Assembly: GCF_003987855.1 (NCBI RefSeq)
Contig: NZ_RXIZ01000005.1
Span: 16,654-80,653 of the forward strand
Direction: 5' to 3'
From: Hyphomicrobium sp.
GTDB lineage: Bacteria; Pseudomonadota; Alphaproteobacteria; Rhizobiales; Hyphomicrobiaceae
Length of the DNA: 64,000 bases
The first letter of the stretch is position 1. Every line of letters starts with the position of its first letter. Below the pieces are notes generated by a model. It was given only the letters and a program-made list of their open reading frames with translations. It was not told the origin of the DNA and ran no database searches. The translations under genes were made by a program, and so were the position numbers. Positions 35,698 to 44,687 of the stretch are shown in pieces.

Positions 35698-36681
35698 ATG
35701 ATGTCCTATCGGCGCGTAGCTGCCGCCGCGCTCGTCGCTGCGATAACGGTCACCCCTCTGTCGCAAGCCAATGCGGACGCCGACGGGGAGAGTCTCGTGA
35801 ACGCTCTCAATTCCGTCTTCGGCGCACACAAAGGTCTTCGGGCCGCACACACACACGGCATGTGTGTTAAGGGCAACTTCGTTCCCAGCAGCGACGCGGC
35901 CGCTTTCAGCAAAGCGCCTCATCTCAATTCGAAAACTCCGGTCGGCGTGGTCGGCCGCTTTTCAATGGGCGGCGGCGATCCAAACGCATCGAATGCCCAG
36001 AAGGACAATGTGCGCGGCATGGCGCTGCATTTCGATCTCGGGCATGACAATACCACCGATCTCGTGCTGATCTCCGCGCCGGTATTTGTTGCGCGCGATC
36101 CCGACCAGTTCCTGAAGCTGTTGACGACGGTGGCCACGAAGGACAAGGCCAAGATCGGCGAATACTTCAAGGAAAATCCCAACTCGACGCAGCAGGCGCA
36201 ATTCCTGAATGCGCGACCCATCCCAGCAAGCTACGGCACGGTCGATTACTGGGGCGTTCATGCCTTCACCGCCACCAATGCCGAAGGCAAGAAGCAGGTG
36301 TTCAAGTACAAGGCCATCCCGCTCGCCGGCGATGTCGGCCTTTCTGACGATGAAGCCAAGACGAAGGACGCCGACTTCTATCGACCTGAGTTGAAGGATC
36401 GCTTAGCTAAAGGCCCCATTGAATTCAAGCTGACGGCCATTCTCGGCGAGGCTGGCGATCCGACGGACGATCCCACGAAGCTTTGGCCGGAAGACCAGCG
36501 CAAGTCCGTGACGCTGGGGACCATCTCGATCACCGGCTTCGAAGACGACAAGACGTGCGACGCCGGAATGTTCGATCCGACCAACGTGGTCGATGGCATC
36601 GAAGGGCCCGAGAACGACAAGATCTTCCCGATGCGCTCGCAGGCCTACGCCGTTTCGTTTTCGCGGCGGCAGGGCGGCTAA
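35698..36681 (+). CDS. Periplasmic catalase-like haem peroxidase (SrpA type)
   Basis: 327-residue member of the small catalase-related family, exported by an N-terminal signal peptide ending in SQANADA. The distal haem histidine is in AAHTHGMCVKGNF (about residues 50-62), the catalase-type core continues with VRGMALHFDL, and the proximal tyrosine is probably in RSQAYAVSFSRR at the C-terminus. Such proteins act as peroxidases that dispose of hydrogen or organic peroxides in the periplasm. Ends just before a strong terminator. The substrate and electron donor are not known. Confidence 0.88.
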   Translation: MMSYRRVAAAALVAAITVTPLSQANADADGESLVNALNSVFGAHKGLRAAHTHGMCVKGNFVPSSDAAAFSKAPHLNSKTPVGVVGRFSMGGGDPNASNAQKDNVRGMALHFDLGHDNTTDLVLISAPVFVARDPDQFLKLLTTVATKDKAKIGEYFKENPNSTQQAQFLNARPIPASYGTVDYWGVHAFTATNAEGKKQVFKYKAIPLAGDVGLSDDEAKTKDADFYRPELKDRLAKGPIEFKLTAILGEAGDPTDDPTKLWPEDQRKSVTLGTISITGFEDDKTCDAGMFDPTNVVDGIEGPENDKIFPMRSQAYAVSFSRRQGG

Positions 36682-36710
36682 GAACCAGCCAAGCTTCCAG
36701 ACAAATAAGG

Positions 36711-36743
36711 ACACCTCCGGATGATAGCGGAGGTGTCTTTTTT
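36711..36743 (+). terminator. Strong rho-independent terminator
   Basis: ACACCTCCG and CGGAGGTGT form a perfect 9-bp stem with an 8-base loop, followed by CTTTTTT. It lies 29 bases after the catalase-like gene and just before the convergent SRPBCC gene. Confidence 0.9.
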
Positions 36744-36747
36744 GTGC

Positions 36748-37782
36748 CTACTCGCCCTTCTGCAGAGCACCCAGATAGCTCTCGAGCTGTCCGAACGTTC
36801 CGGACCAGCCCTGCGTCATGCTCGGACGCGCCTGTTCGAAGACCTCGCGCTCTTCAGCGCTCTCCTCGATCGGCGTCCAGGACACCGTGAGCTTCGTTTT
36901 TCCGCTCCCCACGTCCTCGAACGTGAAGATGGAAAGCATTCGCAGAGGCCATTTCGGATTCATCGGGTGTCGCGTCAGCCCGCCCTCCGCGTCCGAGAAC
37001 GAATTGACAAGAACGATCCGTTCCGGTGCCGAAACCTCGCGGTAGACGAACAAGCCCCACATGATTGAACCATCCGGCGCTTGGAGGCCGTAGTGGTAGC
37101 GGCCGCCTGGGCGGAGATCCATCTCTCCGGCAATGCCCTTGAAGCCCTTCGGTCCCCACCACTCCTTCATGCGCTCGGGTTCCGTGAACGCCTTGAAGAC
37201 CAGCTCGCGAGGCGCATCGAATACGCGTGAAATGACGAACGGCTCGATTTTTTCTTGTTCGTTCGATTTTGTCATACCGGTTTTTCCAGCTCGCGAGAGA
37301 TAGTCTTCGAGACGAGCGAGCGTCTGATTACCGCCTTCGATCGCTCCGAACTCCGCCAACATCTTGCGCTGTTCAGGTGTCGCCAGGGTAAGCCGCAACG
37401 TCACTCTCGTGTTGCGGCCTTCTGGCTCGATCGTGACGGTAGCTTTGAACGCCTGCAGCGGGTTTCCGCCCTCGCCTTCATCGTGATCGTAGGCAAGGAA
37501 CTCGAGTGGCCTCACCTCTGTGTAGCGGATGCGGTTCGGGTAATCGGTGCCGTCGGGACCGTGCATCGTGAAGAGCCATTGTCCGCCCGGCCGCACATCC
37601 TTTTCATAAGTCGTCGTCGTGAACCCGTTGGGTCCCCACCACGCGCTGATGTGTTTGGCATCGGTGAAAGCCGCGAATACCAGTTCCCGTGGCGCTGGAA
37701 GAAGCCGCGTGACGACCATCTCGCGATCCGAAGATGACGTTTCCGAAGACGCATCAGCTTCGCTTCGTTTGCTTTCGGCCAC
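36748..37782 (-). CDS. Tandem SRPBCC (AHSA1-like) domain protein
   Basis: 344-residue protein made of two AHSA1/SRPBCC domains in a row: the first (about residues 22-165) contains LLPAPRELVFAAFTDAKHISAWWGP and the second (about 185-340) FDAPRELVFKAFTEPERMKEWWGP, so it looks like an internal duplication or fusion. The fold holds a hydrophobic ligand cavity; function is unknown. Start is the GTG at 37782, preceded by AAGGAG; it lies inside the end of the ArsR gene, giving a 29-base overlap and translational coupling. ArsR-SRPBCC pairs are frequent in bacteria. Confidence 0.87.
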   Translation of the reverse strand: MAESKRSEADASSETSSSDREMVVTRLLPAPRELVFAAFTDAKHISAWWGPNGFTTTTYEKDVRPGGQWLFTMHGPDGTDYPNRIRYTEVRPLEFLAYDHDEGEGGNPLQAFKATVTIEPEGRNTRVTLRLTLATPEQRKMLAEFGAIEGGNQTLARLEDYLSRAGKTGMTKSNEQEKIEPFVISRVFDAPRELVFKAFTEPERMKEWWGPKGFKGIAGEMDLRPGGRYHYGLQAPDGSIMWGLFVYREVSAPERIVLVNSFSDAEGGLTRHPMNPKWPLRMLSIFTFEDVGSGKTKLTVSWTPIEESAEEREVFEQARPSMTQGWSGTFGQLESYLGALQKGE

Positions 37783-38113
37783 TTTTCTTCTCCTTGGCTT
37801 GCAACACGCGCAGATACTCATCGAGCCGATCGAAGCTCTGCTCCCAGAACCTTCTGTAGTGCTCCACCCAGTTGTCGACTTCCTTCAGCGGCGCTGGATC
37901 GAGGCGGCACGGCCGCCACTGTGCGTCCCGGCCTCTGACGACGAGACCCGCACGTTCAAGAACCTTCAGATGCTTGGAGACAGCGGGAAGGCTCATCTCG
38001 AACGGTTCCGCGAGATCGGTGACGGACGTCTCGCCGAGAGCAAGGCGCGCCAAAATCGCGCGACGCGTCGGGTCCGCAAGGGCAGCAAAGGTATCGCTCA
38101 GACGATCGGTCAT
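37754..38113 (-). CDS. ArsR-family transcriptional regulator
   Basis: 119-residue winged-helix regulator. RRAILARLALGETSVTDLAEPFEMSLP is the start of the DNA-binding region with recognition helix PAVSKHLKVLERAGL and wing RDAQWRPC. It lacks the ELCVCDL metal-binding cysteine motif of true arsenic or cadmium sensors, so it probably responds to another signal. Its coding end overlaps the SRPBCC gene, which it probably co-regulates through autoregulation of this two-gene operon. Confidence 0.9.
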   Translation of the reverse strand: MTDRLSDTFAALADPTRRAILARLALGETSVTDLAEPFEMSLPAVSKHLKVLERAGLVVRGRDAQWRPCRLDPAPLKEVDNWVEHYRRFWEQSFDRLDEYLRVLQAKEKKSGRKQTKRS

Positions 38114-38210
38114 ATTTATCTTATCGGTTAAATAACCAGTCGGTTAAATACGGGAGGCGGGAACGTCGGTCAACAGCGATTTTCAGCGTGGGAGAAGTCC
38201 AGGAGAAAAT

Positions 38211-38249
38211 ATAAAAGCCCCGCCCGGACGGTTTCCGGTGGCAGGGCTT
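38211..38249 (-). terminator. Rho-independent terminator after the minus-strand YdcH gene
   Basis: AAGCCC at 38215 pairs with GGGCTT ending at 38249, extended by GCC/GGC. Read on the minus strand it ends in GCTTTTATATTTTC, a good T tract, 34 bases after the YdcH stop. Confidence 0.65.
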
Positions 38250-38282
38250 CGATCAGAATTCGATGATGTGATCAGCTGTGAG

Positions 38283-38459
38283 CTAGTGGCGTGTCTCTCG
38301 CCGTAAACGCTCTATCTCGTCCTTGAGCTTCAGCTTTTCCTGTTTCAACCTACGTACTTCGATATCGTCCGATCCGGGGCTCGCGATGGCTTGATTGATT
38401 TTCAGCTCTAGGGCCCGGTGCTTCTCTGCAAGTTCTACGAGATGCGACGTGATCGTCAT
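38283..38459 (-). CDS. YdcH family (DUF465) small protein
   Basis: 58-residue protein of the DUF465 family: a single amphipathic helical hairpin, core LVELAEKHRALELKINQAIAS and VRRLKQEKLKLKDEIERLR. Function unknown. The ATG at 38459 is fixed by a perfect AGGAGG six bases upstream; the frame is open to 38546 but without a comparable site. A second YdcH gene lies 255 bases away on the opposite strand. Confidence 0.85.
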   Translation of the reverse strand: MTITSHLVELAEKHRALELKINQAIASPGSDDIEVRRLKQEKLKLKDEIERLRRETRH

Positions 38460-38713
38460 CAGTTGCCTCCTAAGGAGATTGCCGACGTTGAAATCGTGCC
38501 ACACGTTTACCGCGTTGTCCAACGCGTCTTTTGGCGAAGCTTCCATGTTTGATTTTTGTTACGCTGCAGCGCGGAGCTGCGGCGATTAGTGATTCGTAAA
38601 ATAAATTCAGAGAATTAAAAGAACGCCCGAGTTCGCGCATCTGAGGAGTTGCCATCACAACGGCAATCACTCAAAAGCGATGGCGGTCGACCGGACAGCG
38701 GCAGGATAATGAT

Positions 38714-38920
38714 ATGGAGCGGCGCGACGAACGCGAGCTCAGGGAAGAACTGGTAACGTTGCGCGCCGAGCACCGCCAGCTCGATGCGGAAATCGCCGCC
38801 CTTGAAGATAATCCAACGGCTGACCAACTTCTCATCAAGCGGCTGAAAAAGAAGAAGCTCGTCCTGAAGGATCGCATTACGCAGATCGAGGACAAGCTGC
38901 TTCCCGATATCATTGCGTGA
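38714..38920 (+). CDS. YdcH family (DUF465) small protein
   Basis: 68-residue helical protein, core LVTLRAEHRQLDAEIAALED and LIKRLKKKKLVLKDRITQIEDKL, the DUF465 pattern. Highly charged and predicted to form a coiled-coil hairpin. Function unknown. It precedes the ligase-associated exonuclease gene by 49 bases and may share its promoter. Confidence 0.85.
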   Translation: MERRDERELREELVTLRAEHRQLDAEIAALEDNPTADQLLIKRLKKKKLVLKDRITQIEDKLLPDIIA

Positions 38921-38969
38921 ATGCCGTTTCGCGCTAGGCTGCTTTGCGGTTTCGCGCGTTTAGTGGTTC

Positions 38970-39989
38970 ATGAGTTCGCCAGCACCTCCCGTCGACACGT
39001 GGCTGTATCCCGTAGGGTCCGGCCTTTACTGTGAGCCCGGCGATTTCTACGTCGATCCCGGCCGCAAGGTCGATCGCGCCGTCATTACGCACGGCCACAG
39101 CGATCATGCACGCTCCGGCCATGGCGCGGTGCTCGCGACCGCCGAGACCATCGCCATCATGAAAGTCCGCTATGGCGAGGATTGCGCCGGATCTTTCCAA
39201 GCCCTCGCTTTCGGAGAAACGATCTCGATCAATGGCGTGAGCGTCCGGCTCGTGCCCGCCGGTCACATCCTGGGTTCTGCCCAGGTCGTTATCGAATGGG
39301 CCCGACGGCGAGCAGTTGTATCGGGGGACTATAAGCGCGCCGCTGATCCGACCTGCGCACCGTTCGAAGTCGTCCCATGCGATGTCTTCATCACTGAAGC
39401 GACGTTCGGTCTTCCCGTGTTTCGCCATGAGAAGGCCGCGCATGAGGCAGAGAAGCTGCTCGCCTCACTCGCCGCCGAACCCGACCGCACCCATCTCGTT
39501 GGCGCCTACAATCTCGGCAAATGCCAACGCATGATCCGTGTCGTCCGCGATACCGGATACGACAAACCAATCTACCTTCACGGCGGCGTGATGGCCCTGA
39601 CCGACCTCTATGGCAAGCTCGGCATAGATCTGGGCGAATTGCACGCCGTCTCCGAATCCGATCCGAAATCCATGCGCGGTAGCATCGTCATGTGCCCGCC
39701 GTCCGCGCTCGGTGATCGCTGGTCGCGTCGATTCGGCGATCCTGTCACAGCCTTCGCCAGCGGCTGGATGCGCGTCCGCGGCCGTTCCCGGCAAATGGGG
39801 ATCGAACTGCCGCTCGTCGTCTCCGATCACGTCGATTGGCCCGAGCTTATTCAAACGATCATCGAAACCGAAGCCGAAGAAGTTTGGGTGACGCACGGGC
39901 GTGAGGACGCCTTGGTGCATTATCTTGGATCGATCGGCAAAAAGGCGCGCGCCCTCGCGCTCGTGGGCTACGGCGAGGAGGCGGAGTAG
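38970..39989 (+). CDS. Ligase-associated DNA exonuclease (metallo-beta-lactamase fold)
   Basis: 339-residue predicted nuclease of the MBL/beta-CASP class that is consistently encoded beside a bacterial ATP-dependent DNA ligase. The metal site is THGHSDHARSGH (residues about 33-44); GHILGSAQVVIE and VSGDYKR follow, as in SNM1/CPSF-type nucleases. Probable role: processing damaged DNA ends before ligation. The ligase gene starts 2 bases after its stop, so they form one unit. Confidence 0.9.
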   Translation: MSSPAPPVDTWLYPVGSGLYCEPGDFYVDPGRKVDRAVITHGHSDHARSGHGAVLATAETIAIMKVRYGEDCAGSFQALAFGETISINGVSVRLVPAGHILGSAQVVIEWARRRAVVSGDYKRAADPTCAPFEVVPCDVFITEATFGLPVFRHEKAAHEAEKLLASLAAEPDRTHLVGAYNLGKCQRMIRVVRDTGYDKPIYLHGGVMALTDLYGKLGIDLGELHAVSESDPKSMRGSIVMCPPSALGDRWSRRFGDPVTAFASGWMRVRGRSRQMGIELPLVVSDHVDWPELIQTIIETEAEEVWVTHGREDALVHYLGSIGKKARALALVGYGEEAE

Positions 39990-39991
39990 AG

Positions 39992-41761
39992 ATGCGCGCC
40001 TTCGCTCGCCTCATGGATTGTCTGGTCTACACCCAGAGCCGAAATCGAAAGGTCGCGCTGCTCGGCCACTACTTCCGTTCGGCTCCCGATCCCGATCGAG
40101 GTTGGGCACTCGCGGCGCTGACCGATGGAGTTCCAATCCGTATGCCGTTGCGTCGGATGCTGAGCGATCTCGTCTCGCGCTTCATCGATCCCGTACTCTA
40201 TCGGTTATCGCGCGATTACGTCGGTGACACCGCCGAAACCGTGTCCCTCCTTTGGCCCGACGACCGTGTCATCGTTCCCGAACCTCCGGCAGAAACAAGA
40301 GTGGAGGCGGATGCCTCTAAACCACGTCAGCTGCGGCTCGCTCTCGAACCACGCGCCGACGTCCCGGAATTGTTGGCGGCAAAAATCGGTGACAATTCCG
40401 GCGAGCTGCCCGAGCTATCCCTCGGCGCTGTCGTCGCCGCGATGGCGAACGGCACCACGGCCGAGCGGACCGAACGCCTCGGACATCTTCTCGATCAACT
40501 CGACGCCACCGGCCGCTGGGCCCTATTGAAGCTGATCGGCGGCGCGCCGCGTGTCGGCGTGTCCGCCCGTCTGGCGCGCACGGCACTCGCCGAAAGCTAC
40601 AGCCGGGACGTCAGCGAGATCGAAGAAATCTGGCACGCATTGACGCCGCCATACCTCGACCTCTTCCAATGGCTGGAGGGCAACGCCGATCGTCCCGATC
40701 CCGGCGCAAAACCTGTTTTCCGGCCCGTCATGCTGGCCCATCCGGTCGAAGAGGAAGATTGGCCGCGGCTGGCTCCAGAAGATTTCATTGCCGAATGGAA
40801 GTGGGACGGTATTCGCGTGCAGATCGCCGCGCGCAGCGGTGACGTGAAAATGTTCTCGCGCCAAGGCGACGACATCTCCGCGGCATTTCCTGAAATCCGC
40901 AGTGCCTTTCAAGATCAGGATTGCGTTGCGGACGGCGAGCTTCTCGTCATGCGCGACGGCGAGATCGCCCCGTTCAACGATTTGCAGCAGCGCCTCAATC
41001 GCAAGAGCATCACCGCCAAGATGATGCAAATGTACCCGCCGCACGTTCGCCTCTACGATCTTCTGTTCGATGGCCAGGAAGATTTGCGAACTCTGCCGTT
41101 TGAAGATCGCCGCGCACGGCTGGAAGCCTGGCACGCCCAGCACCATCCGCCGCTGACCGATGTCTCGCAGCTCGTCGGCTTCAAGACGTTCGCAGAGCTC
41201 GGCGAACTCTGGTCGTCGGCGCGCGCCGAAGGCATCGAGGGCTTGATGCTGAAACGCCGCGCAGGCCCCTATCAAGCGGGCCGCGTCAAAGGCGAATGGT
41301 TCAAGTGGAAACGCGCAGCCCTGACGCTCGACTGCGTGCTGATGTACGCCCAGCGCGGCTCCGGCAAGCGCTCGTCCTATTATTCGGATTACACGTTCGG
41401 TGTCTGGAAGACCGACGACAATGGCGACCGCCAGCTTGTACCCGTCGGCAAGGCCTATTCCGGTTTCACCGACGAAGAACTTTTGATCTTGGACAAATGG
41501 ATCAGAGGCCACACGACAGAAGCCTTTGGGCCAGTGCGCGCGGTCGAGCCGGAACTCGTCTTCGAAGTGGCCTTCGATGCCGTGCAGTCTTCGACTCGGC
41601 ACAAGTCGGGCGTGGCGATGCGCTTTCCTCGCATCCACCGTATTCGGTGGGATAAGCCCGCCGCTGAAGCCGATACCATAGAGAGCGTTTTGAAGCTCAT
41701 CGGCGGCGCCTCATCCGAGGCGGCTGCGGCTGCGGGCAATCCGGCTCAAACGACTGGCTGA
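39992..41761 (+). CDS. ATP-dependent DNA ligase, cisplatin damage-response type
   Basis: 589-residue ligase. The adenylation motif with the AMP-accepting lysine is EWKWDGIR at about residue 270; motif III-V elements (DGELLVM, EGLMLKR, WFKWKR) follow, and the OB-fold is at the C-terminus. The N-terminal domain of about 250 residues is the ligase N region. The family is distinct from the NAD-dependent replicative LigA and is linked by annotation to tolerance of cisplatin damage. It works with the exonuclease upstream; the usual Lhr-type helicase and phosphoesterase partners are not next to it here. Confidence 0.92.
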   Translation: MRAFARLMDCLVYTQSRNRKVALLGHYFRSAPDPDRGWALAALTDGVPIRMPLRRMLSDLVSRFIDPVLYRLSRDYVGDTAETVSLLWPDDRVIVPEPPAETRVEADASKPRQLRLALEPRADVPELLAAKIGDNSGELPELSLGAVVAAMANGTTAERTERLGHLLDQLDATGRWALLKLIGGAPRVGVSARLARTALAESYSRDVSEIEEIWHALTPPYLDLFQWLEGNADRPDPGAKPVFRPVMLAHPVEEEDWPRLAPEDFIAEWKWDGIRVQIAARSGDVKMFSRQGDDISAAFPEIRSAFQDQDCVADGELLVMRDGEIAPFNDLQQRLNRKSITAKMMQMYPPHVRLYDLLFDGQEDLRTLPFEDRRARLEAWHAQHHPPLTDVSQLVGFKTFAELGELWSSARAEGIEGLMLKRRAGPYQAGRVKGEWFKWKRAALTLDCVLMYAQRGSGKRSSYYSDYTFGVWKTDDNGDRQLVPVGKAYSGFTDEELLILDKWIRGHTTEAFGPVRAVEPELVFEVAFDAVQSSTRHKSGVAMRFPRIHRIRWDKPAAEADTIESVLKLIGGASSEAAAAAGNPAQTTG

Positions 41762-41798
41762 TACGTCGCGCGGTTCGGGGACCGGGCGTAGCCCTTAC

Positions 41799-43151
41799 TC
41801 ATCCTTGCCGCCCACGCTCACGCATCATCCAGGATGCGACGCGAAGCAGGCGCGCGCTATCTTCCCGCGCGCCGACAAGCTGCACACCGGCGGGCAGCGC
41901 GTTAATCGACAGCAAGGGCAGCGAGATGCACGGCATGCCCAGATACGTCCAAAGTCCATTGAACATCGGACTTCCCGTGCTTGCCAGTCCCAGAGGCGCA
42001 ACGCCTTGAGCGGCGGGCGTAAGGATGACGTCATTATTCACGAAGATCGACCGCAAATCATTGTAGAGCGCTTCACTCATGCCTCGCGCCTCATCGTAGC
42101 TCGCGGCAGAAAACGTCCGGCCCTCCGCAATGACTTCCTTGAGCTTGGCGGAAACCCGATCCGGATTGGCGTCGGCGATGGGGCCATAGTTGCGCGCAAT
42201 GTCGGAGAATTGCACGATCTGCTGCAGGCGAATGATACGGTCGAACTCCGCTGGCAGCGGCGTCTCGTTGACTTCCACTTCGCCTTTGAACGTCGAGGCG
42301 AAAAGCTCGAATGCGGCACGCATGTTTTCGTCCGCCTGCGGCCAAGCCGGCGATTTGACAAATGCGATACGCGGCGGCCGCGCCATCGGCGTCGTGAGCG
42401 CAGCCACAAGGGAAGGCTTGCGCCCCGGGATCATGCCGCGATCGCTGATATCGAAGCCGTCGATGCAATCGAGAAGGAGGGCTGTATCTTCGACCGAACG
42501 GGCATAACCGCCGATCGTGTCCAGCGGCGGAGACTGTTCCAGAACGCCGGTGCGAGACACGTAGCCGAACGTCGGCTTCACGCCCACGACGCCGCAATAC
42601 GATGCCGGGCGTATGATCGACCCCGCCGTTTGCGTTCCGAGCGCCAGCGGCACCTGGAAGTCCGCAACCGCCGCAGCCGATCCCGAAGACGATCCCCCTG
42701 GCGTGCGCTCCGGATCATGCGGATTGCGCGTTTCACCCGGACCGAAGAAAGCGAATTCGGTTGTAACCGTCTTCCCGAGGATGATCGCACCGGCCGATTT
42801 CAATTGCGTCACCACGAACGCGTCGGCCGCCGGCTGCCGTCCGGCGAACACGGGCGAACCAAGCTCCGTGGGAAAGTCCTTCGTGTCGATAATGTCCTTG
42901 ACGGCGACGGGAATTCCAGCCAGCGGACCCATCTGTTCGCCGCTGGCACGCTTTGCATCGCTGGCGCGGGCCGCTTCCAATGCGGCTTCGGAGTTGATGT
43001 GCGCCCAAGCGCGTACCGTGTTGTCGCGAAGCGCGATTCGGTTGAGGCAGGCGCCGACGAGCTGCTCCGACGTGATCTCGTTGGCGGTGAGCGCCCGCCG
43101 CGCTTCGATTGCGCTCAGTCTTTCCAGGCCGTTTCGCTCACTTGCGTTCAT
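41799..43151 (-). CDS. Amidase (amidase signature family)
   Basis: 450-residue Ser-cisSer-Lys hydrolase. The catalytic Lys is in VAVKDIIDTKD (about residue 82), and the glycine/serine-rich signature GGSSSGSAAAVA holds the two serines; QTAGSIIRPASYCGVVG is the second part of the signature. Substrates of this family range from simple amides to the glutaminyl group handled by GatA; absence of gatB/gatC beside it and sequence drift favour a stand-alone amidase. Convergent with the ligase gene, divergent from sgaA. Confidence 0.88.
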   Translation of the reverse strand: MNASERNGLERLSAIEARRALTANEITSEQLVGACLNRIALRDNTVRAWAHINSEAALEAARASDAKRASGEQMGPLAGIPVAVKDIIDTKDFPTELGSPVFAGRQPAADAFVVTQLKSAGAIILGKTVTTEFAFFGPGETRNPHDPERTPGGSSSGSAAAVADFQVPLALGTQTAGSIIRPASYCGVVGVKPTFGYVSRTGVLEQSPPLDTIGGYARSVEDTALLLDCIDGFDISDRGMIPGRKPSLVAALTTPMARPPRIAFVKSPAWPQADENMRAAFELFASTFKGEVEVNETPLPAEFDRIIRLQQIVQFSDIARNYGPIADANPDRVSAKLKEVIAEGRTFSAASYDEARGMSEALYNDLRSIFVNNDVILTPAAQGVAPLGLASTGSPMFNGLWTYLGMPCISLPLLSINALPAGVQLVGAREDSARLLRVASWMMRERGRQG

Positions 43152-43384
43152 TCGCCCTCCAGCAGGCCCTCGCTTGCCTTTGTCGGACCTTTATCGCAAA
43201 GCAGGGCAGGCATAATTTGTTTGTCGGCCCAGACTAATACGGGAAAATTTTCTTGGCGGACCACCGCCGAGACAAAAAGCGCCTGAGAGCCGGTCGAATA
43301 GAGCGTGCGGGCAATTGTATCCGGGGCGGTTCGGTACTAGGACACGCGCGGAGACGAACAATAAGAAGACCCTTGAGGACCATA

Positions 43385-44605
43385 ATGTCGAGAAAGCATC
43401 GCCGGCCGGGCCGTCACTTTTTGCAAATTCCGGGGCCGACCCCCGTGCCGGAGCGGATCCTTGCGGCCATGTCGCGCCAGATTCTCGACCACCGGGGACT
43501 TGAATTCGGCGAACTTGGGCGTCGCGTCCTCAGCGGCATCAAAGGCCTTTTCAAGACCCAAGGGCACGTCATCATCTATCCGGCGTCGGGCTCTGGCGCG
43601 TGGGAAGCGGGTCTCAGCAATACGCTTTCGCCGGGCGACAAGGTCCTGATGTGCGAGACAGGGCAGTTCGCCGTGCTTTGGGAAGCCATGGCGCGCCGGC
43701 TCGGCCTCGAGACAGACGTCGTTCCGACCGATTGGCGGATCGGCGCGGATGCAAACGCCATCGAGAAGAAGCTGCGCGCCGACACCGAAAAGAAGATCAA
43801 GGCCGTCTGCGTCGTGCACAACGAGACATCGACGGGCTGCCTGACGCGGCTCGATGAAGTTCGCAAAGCGATCGATGCGGCCGGACATCCCGCGCTACTC
43901 ATGGCCGACGCGATCTCATCGCTCGCCGCTGCAGACGTGCGCCACGACGAGTGGGGCATCGACGTGACGGTGGCGGGTTCCCAGAAGGGCATGATGCTGC
44001 CGCCGGGCCTCTCGTTCACGGCCATCAGCGCCAAGGCGATCGAAGCCACCAAGACAGCGCAGCTGAAGAAGTCCTATTTCGCGTGGGATGACATGCTGTC
44101 GATGAACGCGACCGGTTACTTCCCCTACACTCCGGCCACTGGCTTGCTGTACGGCCTCGCTGAAGCCATCGACATGATCAACGAGGAAGGCCTCGAGAAC
44201 GTCTTTGCGCGGCATCGCCGCTTGGCCGAGGCGACGCGCCGGGCCGTCCAGGCTTGGGGCTTTGAAACACAGTGTCGCGACGCGAAGTATTATTCGCCAG
44301 CCGTTACGACCGTGCAGATGCCGGAAGGTCATAACGCCGACGCCTATCGCAAGATCGTGCTCGACAACTTCAACATGTCGCTCGGCACGGGGCTCAATAA
44401 GATCGCCGGCAAGGCTTTCCGCATTGGCCATCTCGGCGACACCAACGAACTCACCGTGCTCGGCGCGCTGACGGGCGTTGAGATGGGCTTCGAGCTTGCC
44501 GGCGTTCCCCACAAGAAGGGCGGCGTCGCTGCCGCCATGAGCTACATCGCCGAGACCGCGAACCCGGCTCAAGCCGCCGAACAGGCGGCCGCTGCTGCCG
44601 CATAG
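43385..44605 (+). CDS. sgaA: Serine-glyoxylate aminotransferase
   Basis: PLP enzyme transferring the amino group of serine to glyoxylate, giving hydroxypyruvate and glycine, a central step of the serine cycle for C1 assimilation. The class V aminotransferase fold shows FLQIPGPTPVPERI at the start and the PLP lysine in AGSQKGMMLPPGLS (about residue 200). The ATG at 43385 has GAGGA upstream and gives 406 residues with the expected N-terminus. The next enzyme of the cycle, hydroxypyruvate reductase, is encoded convergently 82 bases away. A plain alanine-glyoxylate role is a less likely alternative. Confidence 0.88.
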   Translation: MSRKHRRPGRHFLQIPGPTPVPERILAAMSRQILDHRGLEFGELGRRVLSGIKGLFKTQGHVIIYPASGSGAWEAGLSNTLSPGDKVLMCETGQFAVLWEAMARRLGLETDVVPTDWRIGADANAIEKKLRADTEKKIKAVCVVHNETSTGCLTRLDEVRKAIDAAGHPALLMADAISSLAAADVRHDEWGIDVTVAGSQKGMMLPPGLSFTAISAKAIEATKTAQLKKSYFAWDDMLSMNATGYFPYTPATGLLYGLAEAIDMINEEGLENVFARHRRLAEATRRAVQAWGFETQCRDAKYYSPAVTTVQMPEGHNADAYRKIVLDNFNMSLGTGLNKIAGKAFRIGHLGDTNELTVLGALTGVEMGFELAGVPHKKGGVAAAMSYIAETANPAQAAEQAAAAAA

Positions 44606-44635
44606 GAGCGAACGCGGAGCGAGATAGCTGAAATA

Positions 44636-44665
44636 AAAAATGGCCGGGTTCTCCCCGGCCATTTT
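44636..44665. terminator. Bidirectional terminator between the serine-cycle genes
   Basis: TGGCCGGG and CCCGGCCA form a perfect stem with a short loop, with AAAA on the left and TTTT on the right, so it can stop transcription from both convergent genes. Confidence 0.85.
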
Positions 44666-44687
44666 CGTTCGATCAAAGCCTCAAAGA

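Noticed and set aside
41805..43286. 493-codon open frame opposite the amidase
   Set aside because: High G+C leaves the complementary frame free of stops; composition is Arg/His-rich without any domain, while the amidase on the other strand has all its motifs.
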